Shown here: positions 41,968-50,187 of the stretch, in pieces
How the letters are laid out: every line of letters begins with the position of its first letter
Position numbering within the stretch: the stretch's first letter is position 1
Assembly (NCBI GenBank): GCA_026394395.1
Contig: JAPKYK010000001.1
Coordinates: 62,001-126,000, forward strand
Direction of reading: 5' to 3'
Source of the DNA: Methanomassiliicoccales archaeon
GTDB lineage: Archaea; Thermoplasmatota; Thermoplasmata; Methanomassiliicoccales; UBA472
Length of the DNA: 64,000 nucleotides
Position numbers and translations under genes: made by a program
The notes under the pieces: model-generated
Databases searched by the model: none
What the model was told of the DNA's origin: nothing
Seen by the model: only the letters and a program-made list of their open reading frames with translations

Positions 41968-43470
41968 TTAATTCTCTGACCTGAACCTTATGATCTTCCC
42001 GTGGCTAACCAGGCGTCCATTTTCCAGCACGGATATCGCACCATGCCCGCCGCACACCAAACACTTATGATTAGGCCCGGAGCTGATCTCCAGCTCCTCG
42101 ATCAGCCTGATCAGTCCAGCGCGCTCCTGTCTGGCCTTGCCGCTATCCACGTTCACCGTGGTCATGAGGTTCTTGGCCAGGGTGGCGAACTCCTTCCGTT
42201 CCTCGCTCAAGCTGTCGAAGTTGATCAGACTGTCCCCGGTGAATATCACCAGCTCCTTGGGCAGCAGATAGAACACCTGCCCCTGGGTGTGCCCGCCGAA
42301 GCCCTCCAGGACCTCGCATTCCATGCCGGCCACGTCCGTGCGGGCTATCACCATGAAATCCCCCCTGCGCCCCAGTTCCGTCACCGGGAAAGTGCTGGGG
42401 CCGTCGGCCACCGAGAACCCGGAGAACAGGTTGATCAGTTTGGTGTAGATTTCCGCCAGCACCGAACCCTCGCTCTCCGAGCCGTAGGCCCGGTTGGACT
42501 GACGGATCACATCCACGGTATCCAGATGCATCCAAACCTCGGCGCTCAACTGGCCCGCGGAACCGGCGTGGTCCGCGTCGCCGTGGGTCAGCAAGGCCTT
42601 CCGCACCATCCCCATCCCGCCCCACCCCTCGCTCTCCATAAGGCCGTCCAGGTCCCGGAAGTAGATGCCGAACCCGGTGTCGATCATGGTGACCTCCGCC
42701 CCCCTCCTCAGCAGATAGCAGTTCCCTCCGCAGGGCAGCTGCACGCAGAGCAGGTCCACCTGGCCCAGGCCCACCTCCTGCAGGTCAGCGTAGAAACCAT
42801 CGCCGGAGGTCCCTTTCAGCTCCTTCCCGGTGCGCAGCACGTCCGAGAAGGCCTGCTTGGGATCGCTTCCCAGGTTCATGAGCTCCTGCGCCACGTGATT
42901 GACGTCGGAAAGGAGGCGGAGCAGGAAGGCATCCTCGGCCTGGCCTATGATCTGGCGAAGCTCCTGGGCGAAGCGAATGTAGAAGACCGTGTCGTCCAGG
43001 TGCTGCCCGGTGGTATCGTACTCCAAGATCTCCAGCGGATAGCGGGTCTTGAGGTCCTCCAACAGCCGGTCCACTGCCCCGGCCTCCTCCACGGTAAGGG
43101 AGACGGTCAGGCGCTCCGGGTGTTTGCCCCGGTCATCAAAGTCCAGGAAGTCGATGTTGCACTTGGCGGCAGTGGTGAAGTTGAGGAAGTCGAACAAAGC
43201 CCCGCTGCGGTTGGGGAGCACCACCTGGAACTTGAGGAAGCTGGGCAAGATCATCTGTCCCTGGAGATATCCGATGGTCTCCAGCTCCGACCTCATGGCC
43301 TGATACTGATCCTCAGAGCAACGGGCCTCGAAGAAGACCGTGTACGGGTCGATACGCTTGTCGTACTGGATGCGGTCGATGTTGCCGCCGTGCCGCTTGA
43401 CGATCTCCGCGGCCCGGTGCAACGCACCTGGCTCGTCCGGCATCTTGGCGACGAAATAGTGGCGCTGCAT
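41968..43470 (-). CDS. ACT-ACT-metallo-beta-lactamase fusion protein
   Basis: 500 aa. Two ACT domains open the protein (residues ~1-75, HYFVAKMPDEPGALHRAAEIVKRHGGNIDRI; ~76-155, LKFQVVLPNRSGALFDFLNFTTAAKCNI, each read in part), followed by a helical linker (~165-225) and an MBL domain: LLTHGDADHAGSAGQ (HxDxDH), FGGHTQGQ and FTGDSLIN. ACT domains usually sense amino acids; the MBL is flavoprotein/hydrolase-like in type. The combination suggests an amino-acid-controlled hydrolase. ATG 43470 is used because TATAATG lies ~31 nt upstream and the ATG at 43497 lies within it. Confidence 0.85.
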   Translation of the reverse strand: MQRHYFVAKMPDEPGALHRAAEIVKRHGGNIDRIQYDKRIDPYTVFFEARCSEDQYQAMRSELETIGYLQGQMILPSFLKFQVVLPNRSGALFDFLNFTTAAKCNIDFLDFDDRGKHPERLTVSLTVEEAGAVDRLLEDLKTRYPLEILEYDTTGQHLDDTVFYIRFAQELRQIIGQAEDAFLLRLLSDVNHVAQELMNLGSDPKQAFSDVLRTGKELKGTSGDGFYADLQEVGLGQVDLLCVQLPCGGNCYLLRRGAEVTMIDTGFGIYFRDLDGLMESEGWGGMGMVRKALLTHGDADHAGSAGQLSAEVWMHLDTVDVIRQSNRAYGSESEGSVLAEIYTKLINLFSGFSVADGPSTFPVTELGRRGDFMVIARTDVAGMECEVLEGFGGHTQGQVFYLLPKELVIFTGDSLINFDSLSEERKEFATLAKNLMTTVNVDSGKARQERAGLIRLIEELEISSGPNHKCLVCGGHGAISVLENGRLVSHGKIIRFRSEN

Positions 43471-43494
43471 CGTGAAGGGAAAACGAACCCTGCC

Positions 43495-43503
43495 CATTAT
43501 ACC
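43495..43503. promoter_or_regulatory. Shared ATTATA box A between two divergent genes
   Basis: Minus-strand GGTATAATGG lies ~26-31 nt before the leaderless start 43470; the same bases read CATTATACC on the plus strand, with a predicted start near 43526 and a 25-nt leader containing AGGT before ATG 43551. No other box A is visible in the 80-bp gap. Confidence 0.45.
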
Positions 43504-43550
43504 TTGGTCATGTACTCGCCCGGCCGGCAGTTGACCGGCAGGTCAACGAA

Positions 43551-45362
43551 ATGCCGTGGTTCAAATACCCACCGGCCAATCAAAAACACATGGTCGGAAC
43601 CCCGGTCCTGAAGCGTCTGCTCGCGTTCGGCCTCGTGGCCGCGCTCATCGCGACCAGCCTGGTCATGATATTCACCCCCTCTATCGAGGAACTGCCGGAA
43701 GGCGACCTGCCCACCTTCGTAAGCGAGGCCCAGCTCAGAAATTTCCTCAACGAGCGCGGCGGTCACCAGGGTAACCAATCGGGCATGGACGCCGAAACCG
43801 GAGCGAACTACTACTCCCAGACCAACGTCCAGGTGTCTGGCGTGGACGAGCTGGACATCGTAAAATCCGACGGTGAGCTCTTGTATGTGTCCAACTCGCT
43901 GGGCGTCACCATCATCAAGGCCACCCCGGCGGGGTCCATCTCCAACGCATCGAACCTAAGCGTCGCCGACCTCCTCGGGGCTGAAGATGCGAACGGGTAC
44001 GTTCAAGGACTTTTCATCCATGATAATATCCTGGCCGTGGTTGTGGTCGAGTACGACTACAGCGACATACCTTACGACTTCTACAATTTCTCGTACTATC
44101 CGATCAACAACGAATACGTGACCTGCTGCCTGCTGGACATGACCGACCCGTATTCGCCACAGGTGCTCAACAGATACTCCCTCAGCGGATATTTCGTTGG
44201 AGCCAGGATGATAGGTGATAACATGTACCTGCTCGGCCAGGAGAGCGCCTGGTCCATGGGGGAGATCGCTCTCCCCCAGACCGGCGTCGACGGTGACCTG
44301 AAGGAGGTCGAGGCCACCAGCATCCGCTTCGACCCCCAATCGGATGACGCGGGCAGCTTCCTAAACATAATGGCCCTGGACCTGGTGACGTTCGATAGCA
44401 ACTTCACATCCCTCCTAACCGGATATTCCAGCGTCCTGTACGTCTCGCACGAGAACATGTACCTGACCTATCCGGGTTACGGCGAAGGGTCATCTGGGGA
44501 CACCGTATTCGCCAAAAATTCCGTAGTGACCACCATATTCCGTCTTAATATGGACGGCATCGAGGTCGTTCCCCGGGCCAAGGGCTACGTCGAAGGATAT
44601 CCCCTGAACCAGTTCTCGCTGGACGAGCTCGACGGGGTCCTGCGCATGGCCGTCAGCACCGGATGGTCCGACGGAGAGACCAGGGTCTACACCCTGGACC
44701 AGGACCTGCACGTAATCGGCTCCCTCAACGGCATCGCTCCGGGGGAGTCCATGCAATCCTCCAGGTTCATGGGGACGACGCTCTACCTGGTGACCTTCCT
44801 GAACACCGATCCCCTGTTCATCATCGACCTGAGCGATCCGGCCTCACCAGAGATAATAGGCGAGATAGTGGTCCCGGGATTCTCCACCTATCTGCACCCC
44901 TGCTCCCCGGAACTGTTGGCCGGTATAGGTCTTGAGAACTGGACGTTGAAGATCTCCCTGTTCAACGTGAGCGATCCAGCATCCCCCGAGGAGATCGACA
45001 CCATCATCGCTCCGACGAACACCTGGTCCGATTCCTTGTGGGAGCACAAGGCGGTCCTGTTCGACGGGAGGGACGGCCTGCTGTTCATACCGGTCTTCGG
45101 ATGGAACGAGTACACCTATGAAGCGTGGCAGATGGTCTACGTCATACAGGTCTCGGACGACGGGCTCACCTTGAGATCCAACGTGACCGTCGGGGAATCC
45201 TACGGGCAGGTGCGATGCTCGATAATAGATGATGTGCTATACACCATCACATCCACGGATGTGACCGCCTGGAACATGGGGTCCTGGACCATGCTGGACA
45301 CGCTGACATACTGCTCAGGTACAAGCACGCCTGGATTGATTTACGGCGTGGAAGAACGGTAG
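43551..45362 (+). CDS. Exported beta-propeller protein (Beta_propel family)
   Basis: 603 aa. A signal/anchor helix (LKRLLAFGLVAALIATSLVMIF) is followed by the family signature TNVQVSGVDELDIVKSDGELLYV, then propeller blades with FIIDLSDPASPEIIGEI, SLFNVSDPASPEEIDTI and DMTDPYSPQVLNRY repeats. Such secreted beta-propellers occur in many archaea. Function is unknown; a ligand-binding or cell-surface role is likely. Its stop is 16 bp before the membrane HTH regulator, so the two are probably one transcript. Confidence 0.88.
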   Translation: MPWFKYPPANQKHMVGTPVLKRLLAFGLVAALIATSLVMIFTPSIEELPEGDLPTFVSEAQLRNFLNERGGHQGNQSGMDAETGANYYSQTNVQVSGVDELDIVKSDGELLYVSNSLGVTIIKATPAGSISNASNLSVADLLGAEDANGYVQGLFIHDNILAVVVVEYDYSDIPYDFYNFSYYPINNEYVTCCLLDMTDPYSPQVLNRYSLSGYFVGARMIGDNMYLLGQESAWSMGEIALPQTGVDGDLKEVEATSIRFDPQSDDAGSFLNIMALDLVTFDSNFTSLLTGYSSVLYVSHENMYLTYPGYGEGSSGDTVFAKNSVVTTIFRLNMDGIEVVPRAKGYVEGYPLNQFSLDELDGVLRMAVSTGWSDGETRVYTLDQDLHVIGSLNGIAPGESMQSSRFMGTTLYLVTFLNTDPLFIIDLSDPASPEIIGEIVVPGFSTYLHPCSPELLAGIGLENWTLKISLFNVSDPASPEEIDTIIAPTNTWSDSLWEHKAVLFDGRDGLLFIPVFGWNEYTYEAWQMVYVIQVSDDGLTLRSNVTVGESYGQVRCSIIDDVLYTITSTDVTAWNMGSWTMLDTLTYCSGTSTPGLIYGVEER

Positions 45363-45378
45363 GCAGGGGGTAATCTTC

Positions 45379-45960
45379 CTGAAGGTCGAACTGGACAAGA
45401 CGGCGCTGTTCGCCCTGGCCTCGGACACGCGCCTCAAGCTTCTCAAGGCCCTGCAGGGAGAGCGCCGCACCCTGTCCCAGCTTGCGGAACATCTTGATGT
45501 GGACAAGGCTGCAGTGCATCGCCACTTGAAAAAGCTGGAAGAAGGCGGGCTGATAAAGAAGGACGACGACCACGGGTTCATCTATTACTCCCTCACCTGG
45601 AAGGCCAGGGACTTGATCTCTCCGGGTGACAACACCCGCATCGTCGTATTATTGTCCACAGCCCTGGTCCTCTTGGTGATATGCTCCATACTGATCGCCG
45701 TGGCCTCTACCGGAGTTCCAGGGGTCGGGAAAGCCACTGGTGCCAATGATACGGAAGCTAACAGCCTGGTTTCGGACAGGGTTCAGGAAGTGCAGTCCGC
45801 CCTGTACGTCGCCGTGATCATAGTGGTCTTTGTAGCAGGCATAGCCGGGTTCATGGCCCTCAGCATCCTTCACCCCCCAAAACAATCAGGAGCCTCGAGG
45901 GCGGAGGACTGGGAAAAATCAGATATCGAAGAGGAAGGGCGAACCGCTGACCAGGATTGA
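45379..45960 (+). CDS. Membrane-anchored ArsR-like winged-helix regulator, CTG start likely
   Basis: 193 aa. Residues 1-80 are a winged helix (LFALASDTRLKLLKALQGERRTLSQLAEHL, KAAVHRHLKKLEEGGLIKKDDD), followed by two transmembrane helices (IVVLLSTALVLLVICSILIAV and LYVAVIIVVFVAGIAGFMAL) around a short loop of about 40 residues, and an acidic tail. The open frame has no ATG, GTG or TTG upstream of 45499, which would cut off the DNA-binding helix. CTG 45379 has AGGGGG 7-8 nt upstream and gives an intact domain, so it is the likely start. The loop may sense an extracellular signal, perhaps from the propeller protein encoded just before. Confidence 0.75.
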   Translation: MKVELDKTALFALASDTRLKLLKALQGERRTLSQLAEHLDVDKAAVHRHLKKLEEGGLIKKDDDHGFIYYSLTWKARDLISPGDNTRIVVLLSTALVLLVICSILIAVASTGVPGVGKATGANDTEANSLVSDRVQEVQSALYVAVIIVVFVAGIAGFMALSILHPPKQSGASRAEDWEKSDIEEEGRTADQD

Positions 45961-45968
45961 CCCAGGTC

Positions 45969-46202
45969 TCACTTCATCTTGGCAGCCATGCTGACGGCCA
46001 CCTTGAACTGATTAAGCATGCACGGTTCGACGTAATATCCTTTCATAGTGCGTAGCTCGCCGTACATATCCTCGGGGGACTTACCGACCAGCTCCTTAAC
46101 CGATCTGATCCCCAGGATGTAAAGGGGTTCCGCCACCTTCTCCCCGACTATGGGGATGGTCCGCAGCTCCCGCAAGACCGCCTCTTTATCGTCCACGTCC
46201 AT
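45969..46202 (-). CDS. Helix-hairpin-helix Cdd1-like protein
   Basis: 77 aa. LRTIPIVGEKVAEPLYILGIRSVKELVGK and CMLNQFKVAVSMAAK match the short helix-hairpin-helix (pathogenicity-locus Cdd1, PF11731) family, probably a nucleic-acid binder. It is convergent with the HTH regulator, with 8 bp between stops. Confidence 0.75.
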   Translation of the reverse strand: MDVDDKEAVLRELRTIPIVGEKVAEPLYILGIRSVKELVGKSPEDMYGELRTMKGYYVEPCMLNQFKVAVSMAAKMK

Positions 46203-46257
46203 GGGTGATGGTTATGGCAGGGGCTAGAATATAATCATTTTCCAGTTCCCGATGTCC

Positions 46258-46926
46258 TCACGGACGTAGGTTCGAGGCCTTGCGGAGGATGCCGCGGACC
46301 GACTCAGACACCTGGCCCTCCTCCAATCCGCCGATGAACATATAGGCGAAGGTGAAGGCAAAATAGGGCGCGATGTAATGCCAGTCATAAGGCATTATGA
46401 GGATCAGCAGCACTAGGGCGAGGTCGCTGAAAGGACGGTAATGAAGGACGAATTCGGTCACCTTGCCGAAGTCCTTTCCGTGGGCGTAACCGTCGGCGAT
46501 CTCGTCCACCGCTCCAGCCACCAGGAAGACCACGATGGGCAAGGGCGAGAGCTCAGCTCCCCAAATGATCGATCCGATGATGAAGGTCACCAGTCCGATG
46601 ATGGTCCCGGACAGGAAGGCCACGTTATCGATCTTCTTGGTCAGTACCAGGCTTATGAGCATGGCCAGGAAGAAGGCGGTCGAGAAATCGCCGTCCACGA
46701 TCATGCAGGCGCCCATCAGGACCCCGGAAGCGATGGCCAATATTTTGGCTATGGTTATGGACCCGATGCCCTCGTCATAGGCCTGGTCGATGTATTTTAT
46801 GGCCCCGCCCAGGAAGGCATAGGAAGCGACCAAGAAAGCGAAATGGAGGACATTCAGCTCTCCCCCCGCTGCGATCATCTCGAACGTGTTGATACTCTCC
46901 TGATCATGAACCGATTGGGAAGGCAT
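46258..46926 (-). CDS. Multi-pass membrane protein, unknown
   Basis: 222 aa with six or seven helices: LNVLHFAFLVASYAFLGGAIKYIDQAYDE, ILAIASGVLMGACMIVDGDFS, SGTIIGLVTFIIGSIIWGAEL (parts given). A conserved-looking IKYIDQAYD and AVDEIADGY hint at metal or ion binding in the membrane. I do not recognise the family. ATG 46926 fits a leaderless mRNA with CTTATCTAA near -26. Confidence 0.65.
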   Translation of the reverse strand: MPSQSVHDQESINTFEMIAAGGELNVLHFAFLVASYAFLGGAIKYIDQAYDEGIGSITIAKILAIASGVLMGACMIVDGDFSTAFFLAMLISLVLTKKIDNVAFLSGTIIGLVTFIIGSIIWGAELSPLPIVVFLVAGAVDEIADGYAHGKDFGKVTEFVLHYRPFSDLALVLLILIMPYDWHYIAPYFAFTFAYMFIGGLEEGQVSESVRGILRKASNLRP

Positions 46927-47232
46927 CAGCAATATTGGGTTAGATAAGCGTTTTGCCCCCGACGCCCCTCGATCTCGATGTTTTTCGGCAATTGACGATA
47001 AATATTATCGATAAAGCACTGCTGAAAAGGCATATTTCCCTCCGATTTCTAACATTGTCGATATTAGCTTCGTCCTCGAGATCCGGGCATTTCGAGTTAA
47101 CAGCTTAAAAGTTAGATTTTGAACTATCTATATATTGATCATGATAATTGGGGCCTGGGACTCAAAAAGTACTTATATACTTCACGCGTATCTAAAATTC
47201 CGACCCCAGTAGGGACTGGAGGTGGTTTACCA
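46927..47232. other. Gap of about 300 bp containing the promoter of a micro-ORF
   Basis: No protein gene is evident. The part near 47000-47150 is AT-rich with no recognisable element. CTTATATAC at 47172-47180 is a strong box A predicting a start near 47200, upstream of the Shine-Dalgarno and micro-ORF at 47233. Confidence 0.45.
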
Positions 47233-47280
47233 ATGGCAAAGAAGCCGGAGAAGAAGGCGGAGCCCAAGAAGAAGAAGTAA
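47233..47280 (+). CDS. 15-residue lysine-rich micro-ORF
   Basis: MAKKPEKKAEPKKKK, with GGAGGTGG ending 8 nt before the ATG (47217-47224), the best Shine-Dalgarno in this part of the window. A strong box A lies ~53-60 nt upstream. The C-terminal KKKK codons form the 5' arm of a hairpin whose loop holds the stop codon, and a second hairpin terminator follows. It could be a translated micropeptide, or a leader peptide or sRNA transcript of ~145 nt. No homologue is known to me. Confidence 0.5.
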   Translation: MAKKPEKKAEPKKKK

Positions 47281-47290
47281 ATTCTTCTTC
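47268..47290 (+). other. Hairpin enclosing the micro-ORF stop codon
   Basis: GAAGAAGAA (47268-47276) pairs perfectly with TTCTTCTTC (47282-47290) around a 5-nt loop GTAAA that includes the TAA stop. Confidence 0.6.
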
Positions 47291-47311
47291 TTTCTAAAGT
47301 GAACCCAACCT

Positions 47312-47334
47312 CGTCAGGGCAACTCGTCCTGACG
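47312..47334 (+). terminator. Intrinsic terminator after the micro-ORF
   Basis: CGTCAGG (47312-47318) pairs with CCTGACG (47328-47334) with a 9-nt loop; GTCTTTCATTTTTATT follows. This is the clearest stem-plus-T terminator in the window and it ends a transcript of about 145 nt begun near 47200. Confidence 0.75.
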
Positions 47335-47395
47335 GTCTTTCATTTTTATTCACCTGTTATAATCGTTTAAATATCGGCCTTTAATAAAATGCCTT

Positions 47396-48136
47396 GTGAA
47401 ATGGCGCTCCCACCTGTCCATCGGCAAGGCCATAGCCGACAAAATTCATATTTCGGAGGGGGAGAGAAGAGCATTCCTGGACGGCATCGTCGAACCCGAT
47501 CGTCATAAGGAACGGGCAGGTCATGGAGGCGGTTCCCGTCGCCTCAGCCATCACCGAGCGTCCGAACGGCTCATAATGCTCCATGTCTGGATGGCCAGAC
47601 GGTCTTTCCTGAGGAAGGATTCCTACGAAGGCTACCGGCACCTGGGCATGGCTCTGCATTACATACAAGACCGGTCCGTCTCCAAAGGGTTATTAGGGAT
47701 GACCCATGCAGCGCGCGAAGAGCGGTTGACGGAGCAGCCGGTCCCGATGGCAGCGATAGAAGACGGTCTGAAAAGGTACGTGGCCTCGCCGGATTTCATC
47801 CGTCGGTCCGTCTCCCTCACACGACCGAAGAAGGACGTATCCAAGATAATGCTCCAGGCCTCTTTCCGTTCAGCGGCCGTTACCGCTGCGGTTCTGGATG
47901 CCAGTAAAGTTTCAGGGGCCAAGAAGGAACATCGGCTTCTGCGCCGGAAGCACTCTCTCATATACCTGCCGATGGCCATAGGGTCCCTGGCGATAGGCGC
48001 CTCCGTTTCCTGGGTCTGGACCTCACCATTCCCGATACTGGCATCCCTCCCGTTCGTGGCCTTGGCCATATACCTGGACCAACCCTATCGCCGTTCGGCT
48101 CGCTTGGCCGAATGGAACGGAATAGGTAGACATTAA
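47396..48136 (+). CDS. Zinc-dependent phospholipase C-like protein with membrane tail
   Basis: 246 aa. KWRSHLSIGKAIADKI, FLDGIVEPDR, ARRSFLRKDSYEGYRHLGMALHYIQDRSVSKGL show the His/Asp spacing of the S1-P1 nuclease/zinc phospholipase C fold often seen in archaea, though the histidine set is not complete enough to be sure. Two C-terminal transmembrane helices (SLIYLPMAIGSLAIGA, SPFPILASLPFVALAIYL) fix it to the membrane. GTG 47396 fits a leaderless mRNA with TTTAAATAT at -30. Confidence 0.65.
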   Translation: MKWRSHLSIGKAIADKIHISEGERRAFLDGIVEPDRHKERAGHGGGSRRLSHHRASERLIMLHVWMARRSFLRKDSYEGYRHLGMALHYIQDRSVSKGLLGMTHAAREERLTEQPVPMAAIEDGLKRYVASPDFIRRSVSLTRPKKDVSKIMLQASFRSAAVTAAVLDASKVSGAKKEHRLLRRKHSLIYLPMAIGSLAIGASVSWVWTSPFPILASLPFVALAIYLDQPYRRSARLAEWNGIGRH

Positions 48137-48208
48137 GTCCAGGCAAAGGAACCAATGGGGCGAGAAGGATGTTTGATGTGGGCCGGTTCGTGGACCGTTA
48201 CACTTAAA

Positions 48209-49717
48209 CTAGATATCGATGGCCTGGCCTTTGACCGGCAGCACCGTCCTCACCGGGCATAGGGAGGCGAAATTCTCGGGGTCCGCGCAATGCACTGGTA
48301 TGACCACCTCGGGCGAGATCTGCTCCACCACGCGCCAGAGGTGCGGCAGCGACAAGTGCCCCGAGGAATGAAAGCCCTTCTCGAACTCCAACTCCCCGTC
48401 CTTCATCGCCAATCCCCGGCATCGGAAGCCGAACAGGTCTATCCAATTCATCAGCTTCTGCAGGTTGTCCACCTGTTTGAGGTCGTAGGCCTCGCTGTTG
48501 GAGTAAATGTAGGTCCCGCCCTTCCATTCCAGGTCCAGGAGCTTGGTCATGTCCCAGAAGGAGAAGCACAGCATGTACTCGTCCGGGCTCTTGGCTATGT
48601 CGTCGGGGTCGGCCACCTGCCAGCCCTTCTCCCGCAGCCCGTCCACCACGCCCAGGTCAGTCTCGCTGAGCGAGCGGTACACGTAAAGGTCGTCCTTGCG
48701 CACGTTGCCGTCGACCTTGGATATGCTCTCGAGGAAGGCCACGTCCTTGGAGGTGACCACCATCCTCTTGCCCGTGCTCCTGGCGATGGAGATGAACGTG
48801 TCCAGCCGCTCGAAGTTGTTGGCCGAGAAGTCGGCGATGGTCAATCCCTTCCCCTCCTCCACCGCCGCCCGGCAGCTCTCCCGCACCATCGATTCGGTGA
48901 TCTCGGCGTCCTCCGCGGAGCGTCCTATGCGCGTGCCCTCGATCACCAGCGCTTTAGGGGAGAGCTCTCTGGCGGCGTCCGCGAAATGCGCGGTCATCTC
49001 GCCCCGCGAGCCGTGCATCCGGAGGTCCCCGGAATAGACCAGCCAATCGCTCTTCCCCCGGCGCACGGCGAAGGCAGTGGCGCCGTAGACCGAATGGTCG
49101 ACCGGGAAGGCCCGGTATTCGATGCCGTTGATCGTTCCGTCGCCGCAGACCACCTCGGAGGCCGTGCCCTTCCTCCACTGTGGGTCGTCCTCGATGACCT
49201 CGCCGGTGAGGACCCACTTGCGCCCCTGCACCTCCTTGTCCTTGGTCCGAGGGGTGACCAGGACCCTCGATTCCCCCTCCATTTCTTCCCGCAGCACGTG
49301 GTCGAAGAGCTCGGTGGAGGCGTTGGCCTTCCCCAGCTCGCTGTAAGCCCTCAATATGGCGTAGGTCATGGGGCTGGCCACGATGGGGATGTCCCGGCGG
49401 AGGAAACCGACGTTCCCATAGTGATCGAAATGCGCGTGCGATAGGAAGAGTGCGTCCACCCTGACCGGGGTCATATCCGAGGGCGTCAGGTCGCCAGGGT
49501 AGAGGTCAGGTCGATAGCAGTCCAGGGCCGGGAGCATGCCCAGGCGTAGGTAATCCCGCAGCCCCCGGGCCGCCCGCGGCCTGATGAACTCGGCGCAGTA
49601 CTTCTTGCCCACGTCGAACGGTTCGCCGAAATCGAAGAACAACCCGCGGTCGCCCAGGTCCACATGGACCTTGTTGCCGCCGATGACTCCAGCCCCGCCG
49701 TATACCGTGACCTTCAT
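48209..49717 (-). CDS. Beta-CASP/RNase J-like metallo-beta-lactamase protein
   Basis: 502 aa. VTVYGGAGVIGGNKVHVDLGDRG opens the MBL fold, LSHAHFDHYG is the HxHxDH zinc site, AFPVDHSVYGA and LVYSGDLRMHG complete it, and the middle (residues ~230-440) is a beta-CASP insertion. RNase J-type enzymes digest RNA 5' to 3' or cut it internally. The C-terminus is short and it may be an RNase J-related nuclease of unknown RNA target rather than classical archaeal RNase J. ATG 49717 is chosen over GTG 49723. Confidence 0.8.
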   Translation of the reverse strand: MKVTVYGGAGVIGGNKVHVDLGDRGLFFDFGEPFDVGKKYCAEFIRPRAARGLRDYLRLGMLPALDCYRPDLYPGDLTPSDMTPVRVDALFLSHAHFDHYGNVGFLRRDIPIVASPMTYAILRAYSELGKANASTELFDHVLREEMEGESRVLVTPRTKDKEVQGRKWVLTGEVIEDDPQWRKGTASEVVCGDGTINGIEYRAFPVDHSVYGATAFAVRRGKSDWLVYSGDLRMHGSRGEMTAHFADAARELSPKALVIEGTRIGRSAEDAEITESMVRESCRAAVEEGKGLTIADFSANNFERLDTFISIARSTGKRMVVTSKDVAFLESISKVDGNVRKDDLYVYRSLSETDLGVVDGLREKGWQVADPDDIAKSPDEYMLCFSFWDMTKLLDLEWKGGTYIYSNSEAYDLKQVDNLQKLMNWIDLFGFRCRGLAMKDGELEFEKGFHSSGHLSLPHLWRVVEQISPEVVIPVHCADPENFASLCPVRTVLPVKGQAIDI

Positions 49718-49778
49718 GTTCACATCTCACAATGCCTGGAAGGGATTTATCACTATGGCATGCATACTCACCAAGGTT

Positions 49779-50099
49779 CTACGGTCTCCGAAAACGACTG
49801 AAAGCGTAGCGGTCCGCCCAGTATCCAGATTGACCGATGCGAGACTCATTGGGAACTTGCGAAGGGAGCACACCATCCTCCCTATCCTCGATAACTCGTG
49901 GTCTGGCGGGTTCCTCATATTCTTTTTCACGGTACTGGTCTGGCAGATCATGTATCCTTAGCCAATACTCTCCAGCCAAGAGGAGCAAGAGAATGACAAG
50001 GACCAAACCTAACAGTGAGAGATAATAAAAGTAGCTCCAAGCCAGTAATGCGATCATGAATACTATGACTACGATGATCGCCTTACGCTTTCTAGACAT
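49779..50099 (-). CDS. Small two-helix membrane protein
   Basis: 106 aa: KRKAIIVVIVFMIALLAWSYFYY and LSLLGLVLVILLLLLAG make two adjacent helices, then a charged cytosolic tail (DLPDQYREKEYEEPARP). No family is recognised. Codon choice and AT content in the helices differ from the GC-rich neighbours. Confidence 0.55.
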   Translation of the reverse strand: MSRKRKAIIVVIVFMIALLAWSYFYYLSLLGLVLVILLLLLAGEYWLRIHDLPDQYREKEYEEPARPRVIEDREDGVLPSQVPNESRIGQSGYWADRYAFSRFRRP

Positions 50100-50187
50100 C
50101 GATTAAGAAGGGACCATGGACATATTTGGATTATTTCTCGGCAAGCCCTTCCAAACGAATATATGATGCGAGTAAGTTAGACGTTCC

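Noticed and set aside
42001-43611. 536-codon plus-strand open frame opposite the ACT-ACT-MBL gene
   Set aside because: The minus strand shows clear ACT and HxHxDH motifs; the plus frame is a Q/H/L-rich shadow with no recognisable fold.
48290-49444. 384-codon plus-strand open frame opposite the RNase J-like gene
   Set aside because: Shadow frame: low complexity (H, L, G, R rich) while the opposite strand carries zinc-site motifs.
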